DNA of 64,000 bases, from NCBI RefSeq assembly GCF_024331145.1, contig NZ_JANDJO010000001.1:248001-312000 (forward strand), given 5' to 3'. This DNA is from Shimia sp. CNT1-13L.2 (GTDB lineage Bacteria; Pseudomonadota; Alphaproteobacteria; Rhodobacterales; Rhodobacteraceae). Position numbers and translations under genes: made by a program. A model generated the notes under the pieces. It saw nothing but the letters and a program-made list of their open reading frames with translations. It ran no database searches and was not told where the DNA came from. Of the stretch, positions 54,034-62,950 are shown piece after piece. Position 1 is the first letter of the stretch; each line of letters begins with the position of its first letter.

Positions 54034-55680
54034 TCACATGTTCGGATAGTTCGGGCCGTCGCCACCCTGCGGGGTGACCCAGGTGATGTTCTGGCTCGGG
54101 TCCTTGATGTCACAGGTCTTGCAGTGAACACAGTTCTGGAAGTTCACCACGAACTCGGGCTGGCCGTCTTTCTCGACGACCTCGTAAACGCCCGCCGGGC
54201 AATAGCGCTGCGCCGGTTCGTCGAATTTCGCAAGGTTCACGTTGATCGGCACCGAGGCATCCGCCAGGCGCAGGTGGCACGGCTGGCTTTCCTCGTGGTT
54301 GGTCATCGCGAAGGACACGTTGGTCAGGCGGTCAAACGACAGCTTGCCATCGGGCTTGGGATAATCGATCGGCTTGTGCTTGTCGGCGGCTTCGGTCGAA
54401 TCCGCGTCGTTCTTGCCGTGACCCAACGTGCCGAACAGCGAGAAACCAAGCGTGTTGGTCCACATGTCCAGACCACCCAGCGTCAGCGATGCCATCAGGC
54501 CCCACTTCGACCAGATCGGCTTCACGTTGCGCACTTTCTTGAGGTCTTTGCCGATGGCGCCGGTACGAACTTCTTCTTCGTAGGCGGTCAGCTCATCACC
54601 CGAACGGTCAGCCTTGATCGCTTCAACAGCCGCTTCCGCCGCCGCGATACCAGACAGCATCGCGTTGTGGTTGCCCTTGATGCGCGGCACGTTGACCATG
54701 CCCACCGAACAGCCCAGCAGAGCCGCACCCGGAGCCACCATCTTCGGCATCGACTGATAGCCACCTTCCGAGATCGCACGCGCGCCATAGGCCACGCGCT
54801 TGCCGCCTTCCAGCAGCTCGGCAATCATCGGGTGATGCTTGAGGCGCTGGAATTCCATGTAGGGGAAGAGGTGCGGGTTCTTGTAGTTCAGGTGAACCAC
54901 GAAACCGATGTAAACCTGGTTGTTGTCGAGGTGGTAGATGAACGAGCCACCACCAGCATTCGAACCCAGCGGCCAGCCCATGGTGTGGGTAACGGTGCCT
55001 TCCTTGTGCTTGGCCGGGTCGATCTCCCAGATCTCTTTCATGCCAACGCCGAACTTCTGCGGCTCTTTACCCGCCTGAAGGTCGTATTTGCCGATGATTT
55101 CCTTGGCCAGCGACCCGCGCACACCTTCCGAGATGAACACGTACTTGCCGTGCAGCTCCATGCCCGGTTCGGTGTTCGGGCCGATCGAGCCGTCTTCTTC
55201 CAAACCGAAGACACCGGCAACAACGCCTTTGACTTCACCGTTGTCACCGTAGACCAGTTCCGAACACGCCATGCCGGGGAAGATTTCCACGCCCAGCTCT
55301 TCCGCCTGCTCTGCCATCCAGCGGCAGACGTTGCCCATCGACACGATATAGTTGCCGTGGTTGTTCATCAGCGGCGGCATCGGGAAGTTCGGGATGCGCA
55401 CTTCGCCAGCTTCACCCAGCATGTAGAAGTTGTCTTCTTTCACCGGCACCGTGATCGGGGCACCCTTGTCCTTCCAGTCCGGAATCAGCTTGTCGAGACC
55501 GCAGGTGTCGAGAACCGCACCCGACAGGATGTGCGCGCCCACTTCCGAGCCCTTTTCAAGGACCACGACGTTCAGGTCGGCATCCAGTTGCTTCAGACGG
55601 ATCGCCGCCGACAGACCCGCAGGGCCTGCACCGACGATGACAACGTCATATTCCATTGCTTCGCGTTCGATCTCGGACAT
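54034..55680 (-). CDS. Electron transfer flavoprotein-ubiquinone oxidoreductase
   Basis: A 548-residue monotopic membrane enzyme that passes electrons from ETF (fatty and amino acid oxidation) to ubiquinone. The N-terminal VVIVGAGPAGLSAAIRL binds FAD. The C-terminal region CPAGVYEVV...NCVHCKTCDIKDPSQNITW ligates the [4Fe-4S] cluster. GVGMKEIWEID is also conserved. Its length matches the family. It ends with a terminator and stands alone. Confidence 0.95.
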   Translation of the reverse strand: MSEIEREAMEYDVVIVGAGPAGLSAAIRLKQLDADLNVVVLEKGSEVGAHILSGAVLDTCGLDKLIPDWKDKGAPITVPVKEDNFYMLGEAGEVRIPNFPMPPLMNNHGNYIVSMGNVCRWMAEQAEELGVEIFPGMACSELVYGDNGEVKGVVAGVFGLEEDGSIGPNTEPGMELHGKYVFISEGVRGSLAKEIIGKYDLQAGKEPQKFGVGMKEIWEIDPAKHKEGTVTHTMGWPLGSNAGGGSFIYHLDNNQVYIGFVVHLNYKNPHLFPYMEFQRLKHHPMIAELLEGGKRVAYGARAISEGGYQSMPKMVAPGAALLGCSVGMVNVPRIKGNHNAMLSGIAAAEAAVEAIKADRSGDELTAYEEEVRTGAIGKDLKKVRNVKPIWSKWGLMASLTLGGLDMWTNTLGFSLFGTLGHGKNDADSTEAADKHKPIDYPKPDGKLSFDRLTNVSFAMTNHEESQPCHLRLADASVPINVNLAKFDEPAQRYCPAGVYEVVEKDGQPEFVVNFQNCVHCKTCDIKDPSQNITWVTPQGGDGPNYPNM

Positions 55681-56053
55681 CCGGCTTCCTTCCTCGAGTG
55701 GCTGGAGAAATATTGTTTCGCAGTTGCTAGCGCGTCTGGGAACAAAACGTCAATCGGAACGCGACAGGAAAGTGCCGTTTAACGGACAGAACGCTGGGGA
55801 ATTCGACAGTTTTTTCCTCCGTCCGGCTCAGGGATGGTCCTGCTGCAGGTGAAAATGCCCCAAATTGCGTGAATCACCGTATTTTTACGGTCTCCCGCCT
55901 TTTGAGCAGCCCCGCATCGAAACCCGGATGCCGCGACGCAGAAAGTCCGCTTTTACTTGCATTCACATTCGCGTTTGGGTCAGGTATTTGCACCGCTGAA
56001 TTCCGAGGTCTGCGCGCCACGGACGCAAGAACAAGAAAGTGTGATAGCAACTC
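55681..56053. other. Gene-free 373-base region between divergent ETF-QO and greA
   Basis: No coding region is supported here. It must hold the promoters of both divergent genes. One perfect AT-rich hairpin, ACCGTA-TTTT-TACGGT, lies at 55876-55891, nearer greA, and could be an operator or leader structure. Nothing else is recognisable. Confidence 0.5.
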
Positions 56054-56524
56054 ATGGAAAAACTCCCGATGACGCGCGCCGGTTTCACGGCGCTGGAAGC
56101 GGAACTGAAACATCTGAAGTCGGTCGAACGCCCCGCCATCATCGAGGCCATCGCCTCGGCGCGTGAACTTGGCGACCTCAAGGAAAACGCCGAGTATCAC
56201 TCTGCCCGCGAAAAGCAGGGCTTTATCGAGGGCCGCATCAAGGAACTCGAAGGCGCGATTTCGCTGGCCGATGTCATCGACCCGACCACGCTCTCCGGCT
56301 CGATCAAGTTCGGCGCCACCGTCACCCTTGTCGACGAAGACACCGACGAGGAAAAAACATGGCAGATCGTCGGCGAGATGGAAGCCAACGTTGAAAAGGG
56401 CCTCCTCAACATCAAGTCGCCCATCGCGCGCGCGCTGATTGGCAAGGAAGAAGGCGACAGCGTCGAGGTCCGTACCCCCGGCGGAGAAAAAAGCTACGAG
56501 GTGCTTGAGATCGCCTATAAATAG
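56054..56524 (+). CDS. greA: Transcription elongation factor GreA
   Basis: A 156-residue factor that rescues backtracked RNA polymerase. The N-terminal coiled coil ([47 protein letters not shown]) carries the acidic tip DLKENAEYH; the C-terminal FKBP-like domain follows (ISLADVIDP onward). Intact and of normal length. The next gene starts 33 bases later on the same strand. Confidence 0.96.
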   Translation: MEKLPMTRAGFTALEAELKHLKSVERPAIIEAIASARELGDLKENAEYHSAREKQGFIEGRIKELEGAISLADVIDPTTLSGSIKFGATVTLVDEDTDEEKTWQIVGEMEANVEKGLLNIKSPIARALIGKEEGDSVEVRTPGGEKSYEVLEIAYK

Positions 56525-56557
56525 GGGATCGGCACAAGCGAGGTGACAGAAACCGGC

Positions 56558-57580
56558 ATGAGCGACAGCACCGGCAAACAGACCGAGACACATCTCGACA
56601 TCAACCGGCAGCCGGCCCCCAAGTCGGTCACCGGTGTCGAGGTGATCGCGCTGGTGCTCAGCCTTGTCTGGCTTGGCGGGTCCGCCGCCTTCTTTCTGAC
56701 CCTTGGCTCGGGCACGGCAGAACCCGATGCCCTGCGTTTTGTCATGACCATGGTTGCGATCTTCATGCCGGTCGCGATGATCTGGGTGGCGGCCACCGCC
56801 GCCCGCTCAAGCCGTGTCATGCGCGAGGAAAGCCAGCGCCTTCAGGCCGCCATCGACGGGATGCGCCGCACCTACGTGAGCCAGCAACAGGGGTTCTCGC
56901 AGGCGCACGAACCCACCGTTCAGCGCAAGCTTGACGAGATCGCCGCCGCGCAGCGCAAAACCGAAACCGCACTGGCCACCTTCACCACCTCGCGCAGCAA
57001 CGACCGCGATCGCGGCATCCGCAAGCCGGTGGAAACGCCCGTGGTGGAGCAGATCGCCGAAGATCAGGGGCTTCTCGCCCTTGGCACCCCCGCCGAAGAC
57101 CTGACCCCTCCACTGGAACGCGAGGATTTCATCCGCGCCCTGAACTTCCCCGAAAACGCCGAGGACAAGGACGGCTTTGCCGCCCTGCGCCGCGCCCTCA
57201 AGGATCGTCAGGCCTCGCAGCTGATCCAGGCAAGCCAGGACGTGCTGACCCTCCTCAGTCAGGATGGCATCTACATGGACGATCTGCGCCCCGATCCGGC
57301 CCGACCGGAAATCTGGCGGCGCTTTGCCAGCGGCGAACGCGGTCGCATCATCGCCCAACTGGGCGGTGTGCGGGATCGCTCGTCCCTTGCCCTGACCGCA
57401 GGCCGCATGAAACAGGACCCGATTTTCCGCGACGCCGCGCACCACTTCATGCGCCGCTTCGACAAGACCTTCGTGGAATTCGAAGAGGCCGCCTCGGACG
57501 CCGAAATCGTCGCCCTTTCCGACACCCGCACCGCCCGCGCCTTCATGCTGCTGGGCCGGGTCGCGGGGATTTTCGACTAG
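56558..57580 (+). CDS. Conserved membrane protein of unknown function
   Basis: About 340 residues. Two helices near residues 30-50 (VEVIALVLSLVWLGGSAAFFLTL) and 60-80 (ALRFVMTMVAIFMPVAMIWVAAT), then a coiled-coil-like stretch (EESQRLQAAIDGMRRTY...QRKLDEIAAAQRKTE), then a helical cytosolic domain. No recognised family. Cotranscribed with greA. The start is ATG 56558 or GTG 56543. It overlaps the convergent moeA stop by 4 bases. Confidence 0.75.
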   Translation: MSDSTGKQTETHLDINRQPAPKSVTGVEVIALVLSLVWLGGSAAFFLTLGSGTAEPDALRFVMTMVAIFMPVAMIWVAATAARSSRVMREESQRLQAAIDGMRRTYVSQQQGFSQAHEPTVQRKLDEIAAAQRKTETALATFTTSRSNDRDRGIRKPVETPVVEQIAEDQGLLALGTPAEDLTPPLEREDFIRALNFPENAEDKDGFAALRRALKDRQASQLIQASQDVLTLLSQDGIYMDDLRPDPARPEIWRRFASGERGRIIAQLGGVRDRSSLALTAGRMKQDPIFRDAAHHFMRRFDKTFVEFEEAASDAEIVALSDTRTARAFMLLGRVAGIFD

Positions 57581-58836
57581 AGACCAAACCCCTCGTAGGG
57601 AATGAACGTGACCGGCGTGCCCGGCGCAATCACCGCGGCCTCATCCGGCAATTCCACCAATCCCGTCGCCCAGGACAGCCCCGAAATCCGGCCAGACCCT
57701 TCCGACTGGAACACCTCGACCGCCCCATCCACCAGACGTGCGCGCAGATACTCGCGCCGCCCCGGTTTCTTGTTCTTCGAGAACGCCGCCGGCAGCGAAA
57801 GACGCATCGGCTCTTGCCAGCCCTGCCCCGCCAAAAGGCCCATTGCGGGTCGTGCAAAAACCAAGGTGCAGACCATCGCCGCTACGGGGTTGCCCGGCAA
57901 TCCGAAAACCGGCGTTCCCTGCCAGAGGCCAAGCGCCAGCGGCCGCCCCGGCTTGATCGCGATCCGCCACAGGGTCATTGATCCGGTCTCGTTCAGCAGC
58001 GCCGAGAGATGATCCTCGTCCCCTGCCGAAGCGCCGCCCGACGTCAGGATCACATCAGCCCGCGCCGCCGCCCCGTCCAGAAACGCCGACAGTTTCGCGC
58101 GATCATCCGGCGCGCGGCCCATGTCCACGGCCTCGAATCCGAACCGCCGGATCATTGCACAAAGCATTGGACGGTTGGCATCGTAAATCTGGTCCGCCCG
58201 TGCCACGCTGCCCGGCTCGGCCAGCTCATCGCCCGTCGAGACAACCGCCACCCGCAACCGCCTGCGCACCTGCACCTCGGCCGTGCCCGTGGCCGACAAA
58301 AGCGCCAGATCGGCCGGTGTCAGGACCCGCCCTGCCGACAGGATCACATCCCCCGCCGCCACATCCTCACCCGCCTTGCGGGTGTTCGCGCCTGCCTTCA
58401 GCGGCCCGTGAAAGGCAATCTCGGCCCCGTTGGTCGTCACATCCTCCTGAAGGATCACCGTATCCACGCCCTCTGGCAGGGTCGCCCCCGTCAACACGCG
58501 CACCGCATGGCCCTCGGGCAGGACACCCTCAAACGGCGCACCCGCCGCCGACCGCCCGTCGACCAGCGGCAGCACCTGCGGCCCCTCGACGATATCGGCA
58601 TGGCGCATCCCATAGCCATCCACCGCCGTGTTTGGCTGCGGCGGGTTCGACCGCGCGGCCACCACATCTTCGGCCAGCACCCGATCCAGCGCCGCATCCA
58701 GAGCCACGGTTTCCACCCCCGTCACCGCATGCAACCGCGCCTTCAACTCTGCCAGCGCCTCATCCACCGGCGTCCAGTGTGTGCCCGGCGGCAGGGCAAA
58801 ACAATCGTTCTTGAGTGGCGGGGGTGTCAGGGTCAC
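57577..58836 (-). CDS. moeA: Molybdopterin molybdenumtransferase
   Basis: A 419-residue enzyme that inserts molybdate into adenylated molybdopterin. NTAVDGYGMRHADI, VISTGDELAEPGS (here VVSTGDEL), TSGGASAGDEDHL and FGLPGNPVAAM are the family motifs. The start is a GTG at 58836, which overlaps the mobB stop (GTGA). Last gene of the fdhD-mobA-mobB-moeA run, which makes and loads the Mo-bis-MGD cofactor. Confidence 0.93.
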   Translation of the reverse strand: MTLTPPPLKNDCFALPPGTHWTPVDEALAELKARLHAVTGVETVALDAALDRVLAEDVVAARSNPPQPNTAVDGYGMRHADIVEGPQVLPLVDGRSAAGAPFEGVLPEGHAVRVLTGATLPEGVDTVILQEDVTTNGAEIAFHGPLKAGANTRKAGEDVAAGDVILSAGRVLTPADLALLSATGTAEVQVRRRLRVAVVSTGDELAEPGSVARADQIYDANRPMLCAMIRRFGFEAVDMGRAPDDRAKLSAFLDGAAARADVILTSGGASAGDEDHLSALLNETGSMTLWRIAIKPGRPLALGLWQGTPVFGLPGNPVAAMVCTLVFARPAMGLLAGQGWQEPMRLSLPAAFSKNKKPGRREYLRARLVDGAVEVFQSEGSGRISGLSWATGLVELPDEAAVIAPGTPVTFIPYEGFGL

Positions 58837-59324
58837 AGGCCAACCTCCTGCAAAATGAAATCGGCCACTGCGCTGGTGTCATCCAGATCGAACTGCACCC
58901 GATCGATATCGAGCGGCGTATCGGTAGCAATGGCGCGCACCGTATCGTTCTCACGCGCGATCAACGGGTTTCCGGCGGCCTCGCGGTAAGCTTCGACCTT
59001 GGGATGCGGTTCGCGCTTGAACCCCTCGATCAGCACAAGATCAACCGGCGACATCCGCGCCAACAGCGCCTCCAGCGAAGGCTCCTCGGCACCGCGCAAC
59101 TCGTGCATCAGCGCCCAGCGTTTGCCCGAAGCCAAAAGAACCTCCTGCGCCCCGGCATCGCGGTGGCGATAGCTGTCGGTGCCTTTCTGGTCCGCGTCGG
59201 TGGCGTGATGGGCGTGCTTCAGCGTCGACACGGTGAACCCGCGCCCGGTGATCTCGCTCACCAGACGTTCCATCAACCCGGTCTTTCCGGCGTTCTTCCA
59301 GCCGGTCACTCCGTAAATCTTCAT
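58833..59324 (-). CDS. mobB: Molybdopterin-guanine dinucleotide biosynthesis adaptor MobB
   Basis: A 163-residue P-loop GTPase-like protein. GVTGWKNAGKTGLMERL at the N-terminus is the nucleotide loop. DLVLIEGFKREPHPKVEAYR is the typical MobB central motif. It helps MobA attach GMP. It follows mobA by 3 bases and overlaps moeA by 4. Confidence 0.93.
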   Translation of the reverse strand: MKIYGVTGWKNAGKTGLMERLVSEITGRGFTVSTLKHAHHATDADQKGTDSYRHRDAGAQEVLLASGKRWALMHELRGAEEPSLEALLARMSPVDLVLIEGFKREPHPKVEAYREAAGNPLIARENDTVRAIATDTPLDIDRVQFDLDDTSAVADFILQEVGL

Positions 59325-59327
59325 CGC

Positions 59328-59945
59328 TCAACCTTGGGCAAGTTGCCGGGCCGTGTCGAGGTCTTCCGGCGTGTTCACGTTGAAGAAGGGATCAACCTGT
59401 TCCATCGGGAATTCCACGGTCCTCGCCCCGTGCTGGTCGGTCCAGATCACCACCTTGCGCAATCCCCCCTCAAGCGCGGCACGCAGATCATCGCGCAAGG
59501 CCACCGGCCACAGGCCAAAGGTCGGCTGCCGCCACAACTTGCCACTTTCGGGGTCCCGCGTTGCCGCCAGCGCCAGCGGTGCCGCCATCCCGTCCGCGGC
59601 CTGCATCAAGTCCGCCACCAGCGTCTCGGGGAAAAACGGCGTGTCCGCGGCTGCGGTCACGATCATCTCGGCCCCTTCACCCGCGGCCCAGTCGAGACCC
59701 GCCAGCACGCCTGCCAACGGCCCAACAAAGCCATCAATACTATCCGGCAATACAGGCAGGTCCAGTTCCGCAAACCGCGCCGGATCGCCATTGGCATTCA
59801 GCGCCATCGCCCCACACTGCGGCGCGAGCCGGTCCACCACATGACCAAGGATCGACCGCCCGTCCAGATCAAGCAGCCCCTTGTCGCCCCCGCCCATCCG
59901 GGACGAGAGACCACCCGCAAGGATAACGCCAAGAGGGTCAGTCAT
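59328..59945 (-). CDS. mobA: Molybdenum cofactor guanylyltransferase MobA
   Basis: A 205-residue nucleotidyltransferase that joins GMP to molybdopterin. ILAGGLSSRMGGGDKGLLDL is the GTP-binding signature, and VTAAADTPFFP contains the metal-binding Asp. Intact. It follows fdhD, from which it is separated by a hairpin repeat. Confidence 0.94.
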   Translation of the reverse strand: MTDPLGVILAGGLSSRMGGGDKGLLDLDGRSILGHVVDRLAPQCGAMALNANGDPARFAELDLPVLPDSIDGFVGPLAGVLAGLDWAAGEGAEMIVTAAADTPFFPETLVADLMQAADGMAAPLALAATRDPESGKLWRQPTFGLWPVALRDDLRAALEGGLRKVVIWTDQHGARTVEFPMEQVDPFFNVNTPEDLDTARQLAQG

Positions 59946-59970
59946 GTGAGGTCTCCATCAAATTTACCAA

Positions 59971-60020
59971 GCCCGGTCGCCAGACCGGGCAGCGCCCGTC
60001 CGCCCCCATGGGCGGGCGCT
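59971..60020. repeat. Compound GC hairpin (REP-like element), copy 2
   Basis: GCCCGGTC-GCCA-GACCGGGC (59971-59990) is followed by AGCGCCC (59991-59997)/GGGCGCT (60014-60020) with an inner GCCC/GGGC. It contains the same 10-mer GGGCAGCGCC (59987-59996) as the element at 12800. It lies between fdhD and mobA. Confidence 0.6.
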
Positions 60021-60057
60021 TCGCTTCCGCCCGCGGACGTCCCCTGCCCTGAACAGA

Positions 60058-60957
60058 TCATTCAGCACTCTTCCGGCGATGCTTCTTGCCCTCGTCCGGA
60101 ACCGTCGACGGGTCCACATCCCGCACCAGCCGCTCATTCCCCGACAGGCAGACAAACCGCTGCCCGCGCATCCGGCCGATGCAGGTCAGACCCACCTGCC
60201 GCGCGATGTCTACGCCCCAGGCGGTAAACCCCGAACGGGACGCCAGCACCGGAATGCCCATCAGTGCCGTCTTGATCACCATCTCCGAGGTCAGCCGCCC
60301 GGTGGTGTAAAGCACCTTGTCCACGCCCGATACACCTTCGTCGAACATCCAGCCCGCGATCTTGTCCACCGCGTTATGGCGGCCCACGTCCTCCATGTAG
60401 ACCAGGGGCCGCGCCCCCTCGCACAGGACCGAGCCATGAATGGCACCCGCCTCGAGATAAAGCGACGGCGTGCGGTTGATCCGGTGCGCCAGCGCGTAAA
60501 GGTCCGAGGTCTTCACCTGCGTCTGCGGCAGGATCACCCCCTCAAGCCCCTCCATCATGTCGCCGAACACCGTCCCCACGGCACAGCCCGAGGTCCGCGT
60601 CTTCTTCTTCAGCTTTTCTTCGTGGCTGGTCTCGACCTCGGTGCGCACCACGACGGTCTCCAGCTCTTCGTCGAAATCCACGCGAGTCACAACGTCGGTC
60701 TCGCTCAACATGCCCTGATTGCGCAGGAACCCGAGCGCTAGGTACTCGGGGAAATCCCCGATGGTCATCGCCGTCACGATCTCCTGACTGTTAAGGTAGA
60801 TCGTCAGGGGCCGCTCCTCGACCACGGCGATGCCCATCGCCTCGCCGTTCTGGTCCACGCCCTCAACGGCGCGCGTCAGCCCCGCCCGCTCTGGGTCGGG
60901 GGCAATCACATAGTCGGAAACATCATCACGCGTGGCCAATTGAAACTCCGCTCCCAT
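60058..60957 (-). CDS. fdhD: Formate dehydrogenase accessory sulfurtransferase FdhD
   Basis: A 299-residue protein that transfers sulfur from the cysteine desulfurase to the Mo-bis-MGD cofactor of formate dehydrogenase. Family features include MTIGDFPEYLALGFLRNQG, YMEDVGRHNAVDKIAGWM and RSGFTAWGVDIARQVGLT. The usual CxxC in the flexible loop reads TSGCAVGT, leaving only Cys125. The start at 60957 (MGAEFQL) is preferred to a nearby upstream one. First of the fdhD-mobA-mobB-moeA run, implying a formate dehydrogenase elsewhere. Confidence 0.9.
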   Translation of the reverse strand: MGAEFQLATRDDVSDYVIAPDPERAGLTRAVEGVDQNGEAMGIAVVEERPLTIYLNSQEIVTAMTIGDFPEYLALGFLRNQGMLSETDVVTRVDFDEELETVVVRTEVETSHEEKLKKKTRTSGCAVGTVFGDMMEGLEGVILPQTQVKTSDLYALAHRINRTPSLYLEAGAIHGSVLCEGARPLVYMEDVGRHNAVDKIAGWMFDEGVSGVDKVLYTTGRLTSEMVIKTALMGIPVLASRSGFTAWGVDIARQVGLTCIGRMRGQRFVCLSGNERLVRDVDPSTVPDEGKKHRRKSAE

Positions 60958-61003
60958 CGTATTACGTCGGTTCGGACGCACTTCATCAATCTATGGTCCC
61001 GAG

Positions 61004-61717
61004 ATGGCATCCTCCAGCACCAAATCCGCCTATTGGAAAGGTTTTCGCGACGGGCTGCCGTTCACCATCGTGGTCGGTCCTTTTGCCCTGCTTTTCGGGG
61101 TGATCGCCACCGAAGCGGGACTAAATGTCTACGAGACAATGGCCTTCTCGATCGTGGTGATCGCCGGCGCGGCCCAGTTCACCGCCTTGCAACTGATGTC
61201 CGAGAACGCACCCACCATCATCGTGCTCGCCTCGGCGCTGGCGGTGAACCTGCGCATGGCGATGTATTCGGCGTCTCTAACGCCCTACATCGGGGCCGCG
61301 CCTCTCTGGAAACGCGCCTTCGCCGCCTATTTCACCGTCGATCAGTCCTACGCCCTGTCGATCGTCCAATATGAAACCCGCCCCGAGATGACAGTGCCCG
61401 ACCGCCTCGCCTACTTCTTTGGCGTGGTCACGGCGATCTGCCCGAACTGGTATCTCTTCACGCTGATCGGCGCCCTTGTCGGCCAGTCGATCCCGCCGGA
61501 ATTCGCCATCGACTTTGCGGTCCCGATCACCTTCCTCGCGATGATCGGCCCGATGCTGCGCACACCGGCCCATATCGCGGCTGCCTTTGTTTCGGTCGCC
61601 CTGTCCATCGCCTTTGCATGGGTGCCCTACAACCTCGGCCTCATGGTCGCGGGCATCGGCGGCATGATCACCGGTGCACAGGTTGAACTCTGGACGGAAC
61701 GGAGGGCCGCGAAATGA
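61004..61717 (+). CDS. azlC: AzlC family branched-chain amino acid exporter, large subunit
   Basis: A 237-residue membrane protein with about six helices. FRDGLPFTIVVGPFALLFGVIATEAGL and IVVIAGAAQFTALQLM are the AzlC signature segments, as is NLRMAMYSASLTPY. It pairs with the small AzlD subunit, whose gene overlaps its stop by 4 bases. Substrate in the family: branched-chain amino acids or analogues. Divergent from fdhD. Confidence 0.9.
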   Translation: MASSSTKSAYWKGFRDGLPFTIVVGPFALLFGVIATEAGLNVYETMAFSIVVIAGAAQFTALQLMSENAPTIIVLASALAVNLRMAMYSASLTPYIGAAPLWKRAFAAYFTVDQSYALSIVQYETRPEMTVPDRLAYFFGVVTAICPNWYLFTLIGALVGQSIPPEFAIDFAVPITFLAMIGPMLRTPAHIAAAFVSVALSIAFAWVPYNLGLMVAGIGGMITGAQVELWTERRAAK

Positions 61718-62040
61718 TCGACTCCACAACCCTCTGGATCGTGATCATCGGCCTTGGCCTCGGCAGCTTCGGGCTGCGCTTTGTCTTTACCGGCATCATC
61801 GGCGACAGGGATATGCCGCCGTGGATCCTGCGCCACCTGCGCTATACCGCAGTCGCGGTCCTGCCCGGTCTTGTGGCGCCCGCCGTCATGTGGCCCGCGG
61901 CCACCGGCGGCGAAACCGATCCCGCCCGCATGGCCGCGGCCTTTGTCACGCTGGGTCTGGGATACTTCACAAAGAACGTCATCCTCAGCATCACCGGCGG
62001 CGCGGCAACGCTTTACGGACTGCTCTACCTGCTGGGCTGA
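61714..62040 (+). CDS. azlD: AzlD family exporter small subunit
   Basis: A 108-residue membrane protein with about four helices. LWIVIIGLGLGSFGLRFVF and LRHLRYTAVAVLPGLVAPAV are typical of AzlD. It overlaps azlC (ATGA) and abuts the convergent lipoprotein gene with no gap between the stop codons. Confidence 0.88.
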   Translation: MIDSTTLWIVIIGLGLGSFGLRFVFTGIIGDRDMPPWILRHLRYTAVAVLPGLVAPAVMWPAATGGETDPARMAAAFVTLGLGYFTKNVILSITGGAATLYGLLYLLG

Positions 62041-62697
62041 TTACTCGGCCGCTTCGGCCTCTGCCTTGCGACGCGCGCGGGTCTCGGCCACGCGCTGCGC
62101 ATTATAAGCCTCAAGCACCTTCGACTTGTCGTCGCCGTCGTATTCAAACAACTCGCGCGTCACCGGCCCCTTGCGGGCAAAGGCTTCCTCAAGTTTGCGG
62201 GGATAGTAGGACGAAGGCATATCCTCGAACCCCGGCACGCCGCGCAACAACTCGGCCGTGCTCAGGGCGCAGGTCGCCTGCGGCTGCGCACCCATCGCCT
62301 GCGCCCGGCGCAATGCGATCTCGGCCACCTCGGGCGATACATCCAGTTCCTGAATGATCACGTGATAGGTCTCTCGCGCATGAAAGCGCGTGTAGACGTC
62401 CACCATCGCGGGCGTCATGCCATAAACCACATCCCCGCGCGACACGATGGTATCGGCCCGAAAGCTCCCCGCGGGGTCCCAGGCAACACGCTGCGATGCG
62501 TTGATGAGAAGAGAAGTATGTGCGCCCGCCCCGGTGTCATTCGACACCATGGTGTAAAGGGTCAGGCGCGTGGGGCCATCGTGTACATAGGCCACGTCGG
62601 CCACGTTCAGATCCACGCCGGAGTCTTCGTTAACTGCGCAGGCGGCCAGAAACCCGACCGCCGCCAACGCCATACAAAGGCGAACCACTCGAAACAT
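62041..62697 (-). CDS. Lipoprotein of unknown function
   Basis: A 218-residue protein with a lipoprotein signal (VGFLAACAVN, lipobox Cys20). The mature part has a second cysteine (ATCALS) and a charged Ala/Arg/Glu C-terminal tail (AETRARRKAEAEAAE). No domain recognised. It contains GAGAHTSLLIN and WDPAGSF, a histidine-containing pattern that could resemble a cysteine/histidine hydrolase core, but this is not enough to assign one. Confidence 0.78.
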   Translation of the reverse strand: MFRVVRLCMALAAVGFLAACAVNEDSGVDLNVADVAYVHDGPTRLTLYTMVSNDTGAGAHTSLLINASQRVAWDPAGSFRADTIVSRGDVVYGMTPAMVDVYTRFHARETYHVIIQELDVSPEVAEIALRRAQAMGAQPQATCALSTAELLRGVPGFEDMPSSYYPRKLEEAFARKGPVTRELFEYDGDDKSKVLEAYNAQRVAETRARRKAEAEAAE

Positions 62698-62731
62698 GAG
62701 ATACCCCCGGAAAGGGAAAAAACGGATCAGA

Positions 62732-62866
62732 TCAGCCGTTGACCAGCGCCATGAAGATCAGGATCCCGATCGACACGCCTGCCACCCAGGTCGAAGCCTT
62801 GATGAAGCCGGCAAAGGTTTTTTCCTGAACGTCGATGTTCATCGAGCCGTGTTTGTGATCAGCCAT
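62732..62866 (-). CDS. aa3-type cytochrome c oxidase small subunit IV
   Basis: A 44-residue protein: MADHKHGSMNIDVQEKTFAG followed by one helix (FIKASTWVAGVSIGILIFMALVNG). The MNIDVQEKTFAGFI pattern with a single C-terminal helix is the bacterial aa3 oxidase subunit IV known from Paracoccus and Rhodobacter. It stabilises the oxidase and is not catalytic. Same strand as, and downstream of, the four-helix membrane gene, with 84 bases between. Confidence 0.88.
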   Translation of the reverse strand: MADHKHGSMNIDVQEKTFAGFIKASTWVAGVSIGILIFMALVNG

Positions 62867-62950
62867 TTCGCGTTTCCTCAGCAAATCGTGTTTTTTAGCT
62901 GGATAGCGGATTCGATCCGCCCTGTCACCACGTCAATGCGGCGCAGGCTG

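Noticed and set aside
53914-55782. 622-codon open frame opposite the ETF-QO gene
   Set aside because: Antisense to an intact, motif-complete ETF-QO gene.
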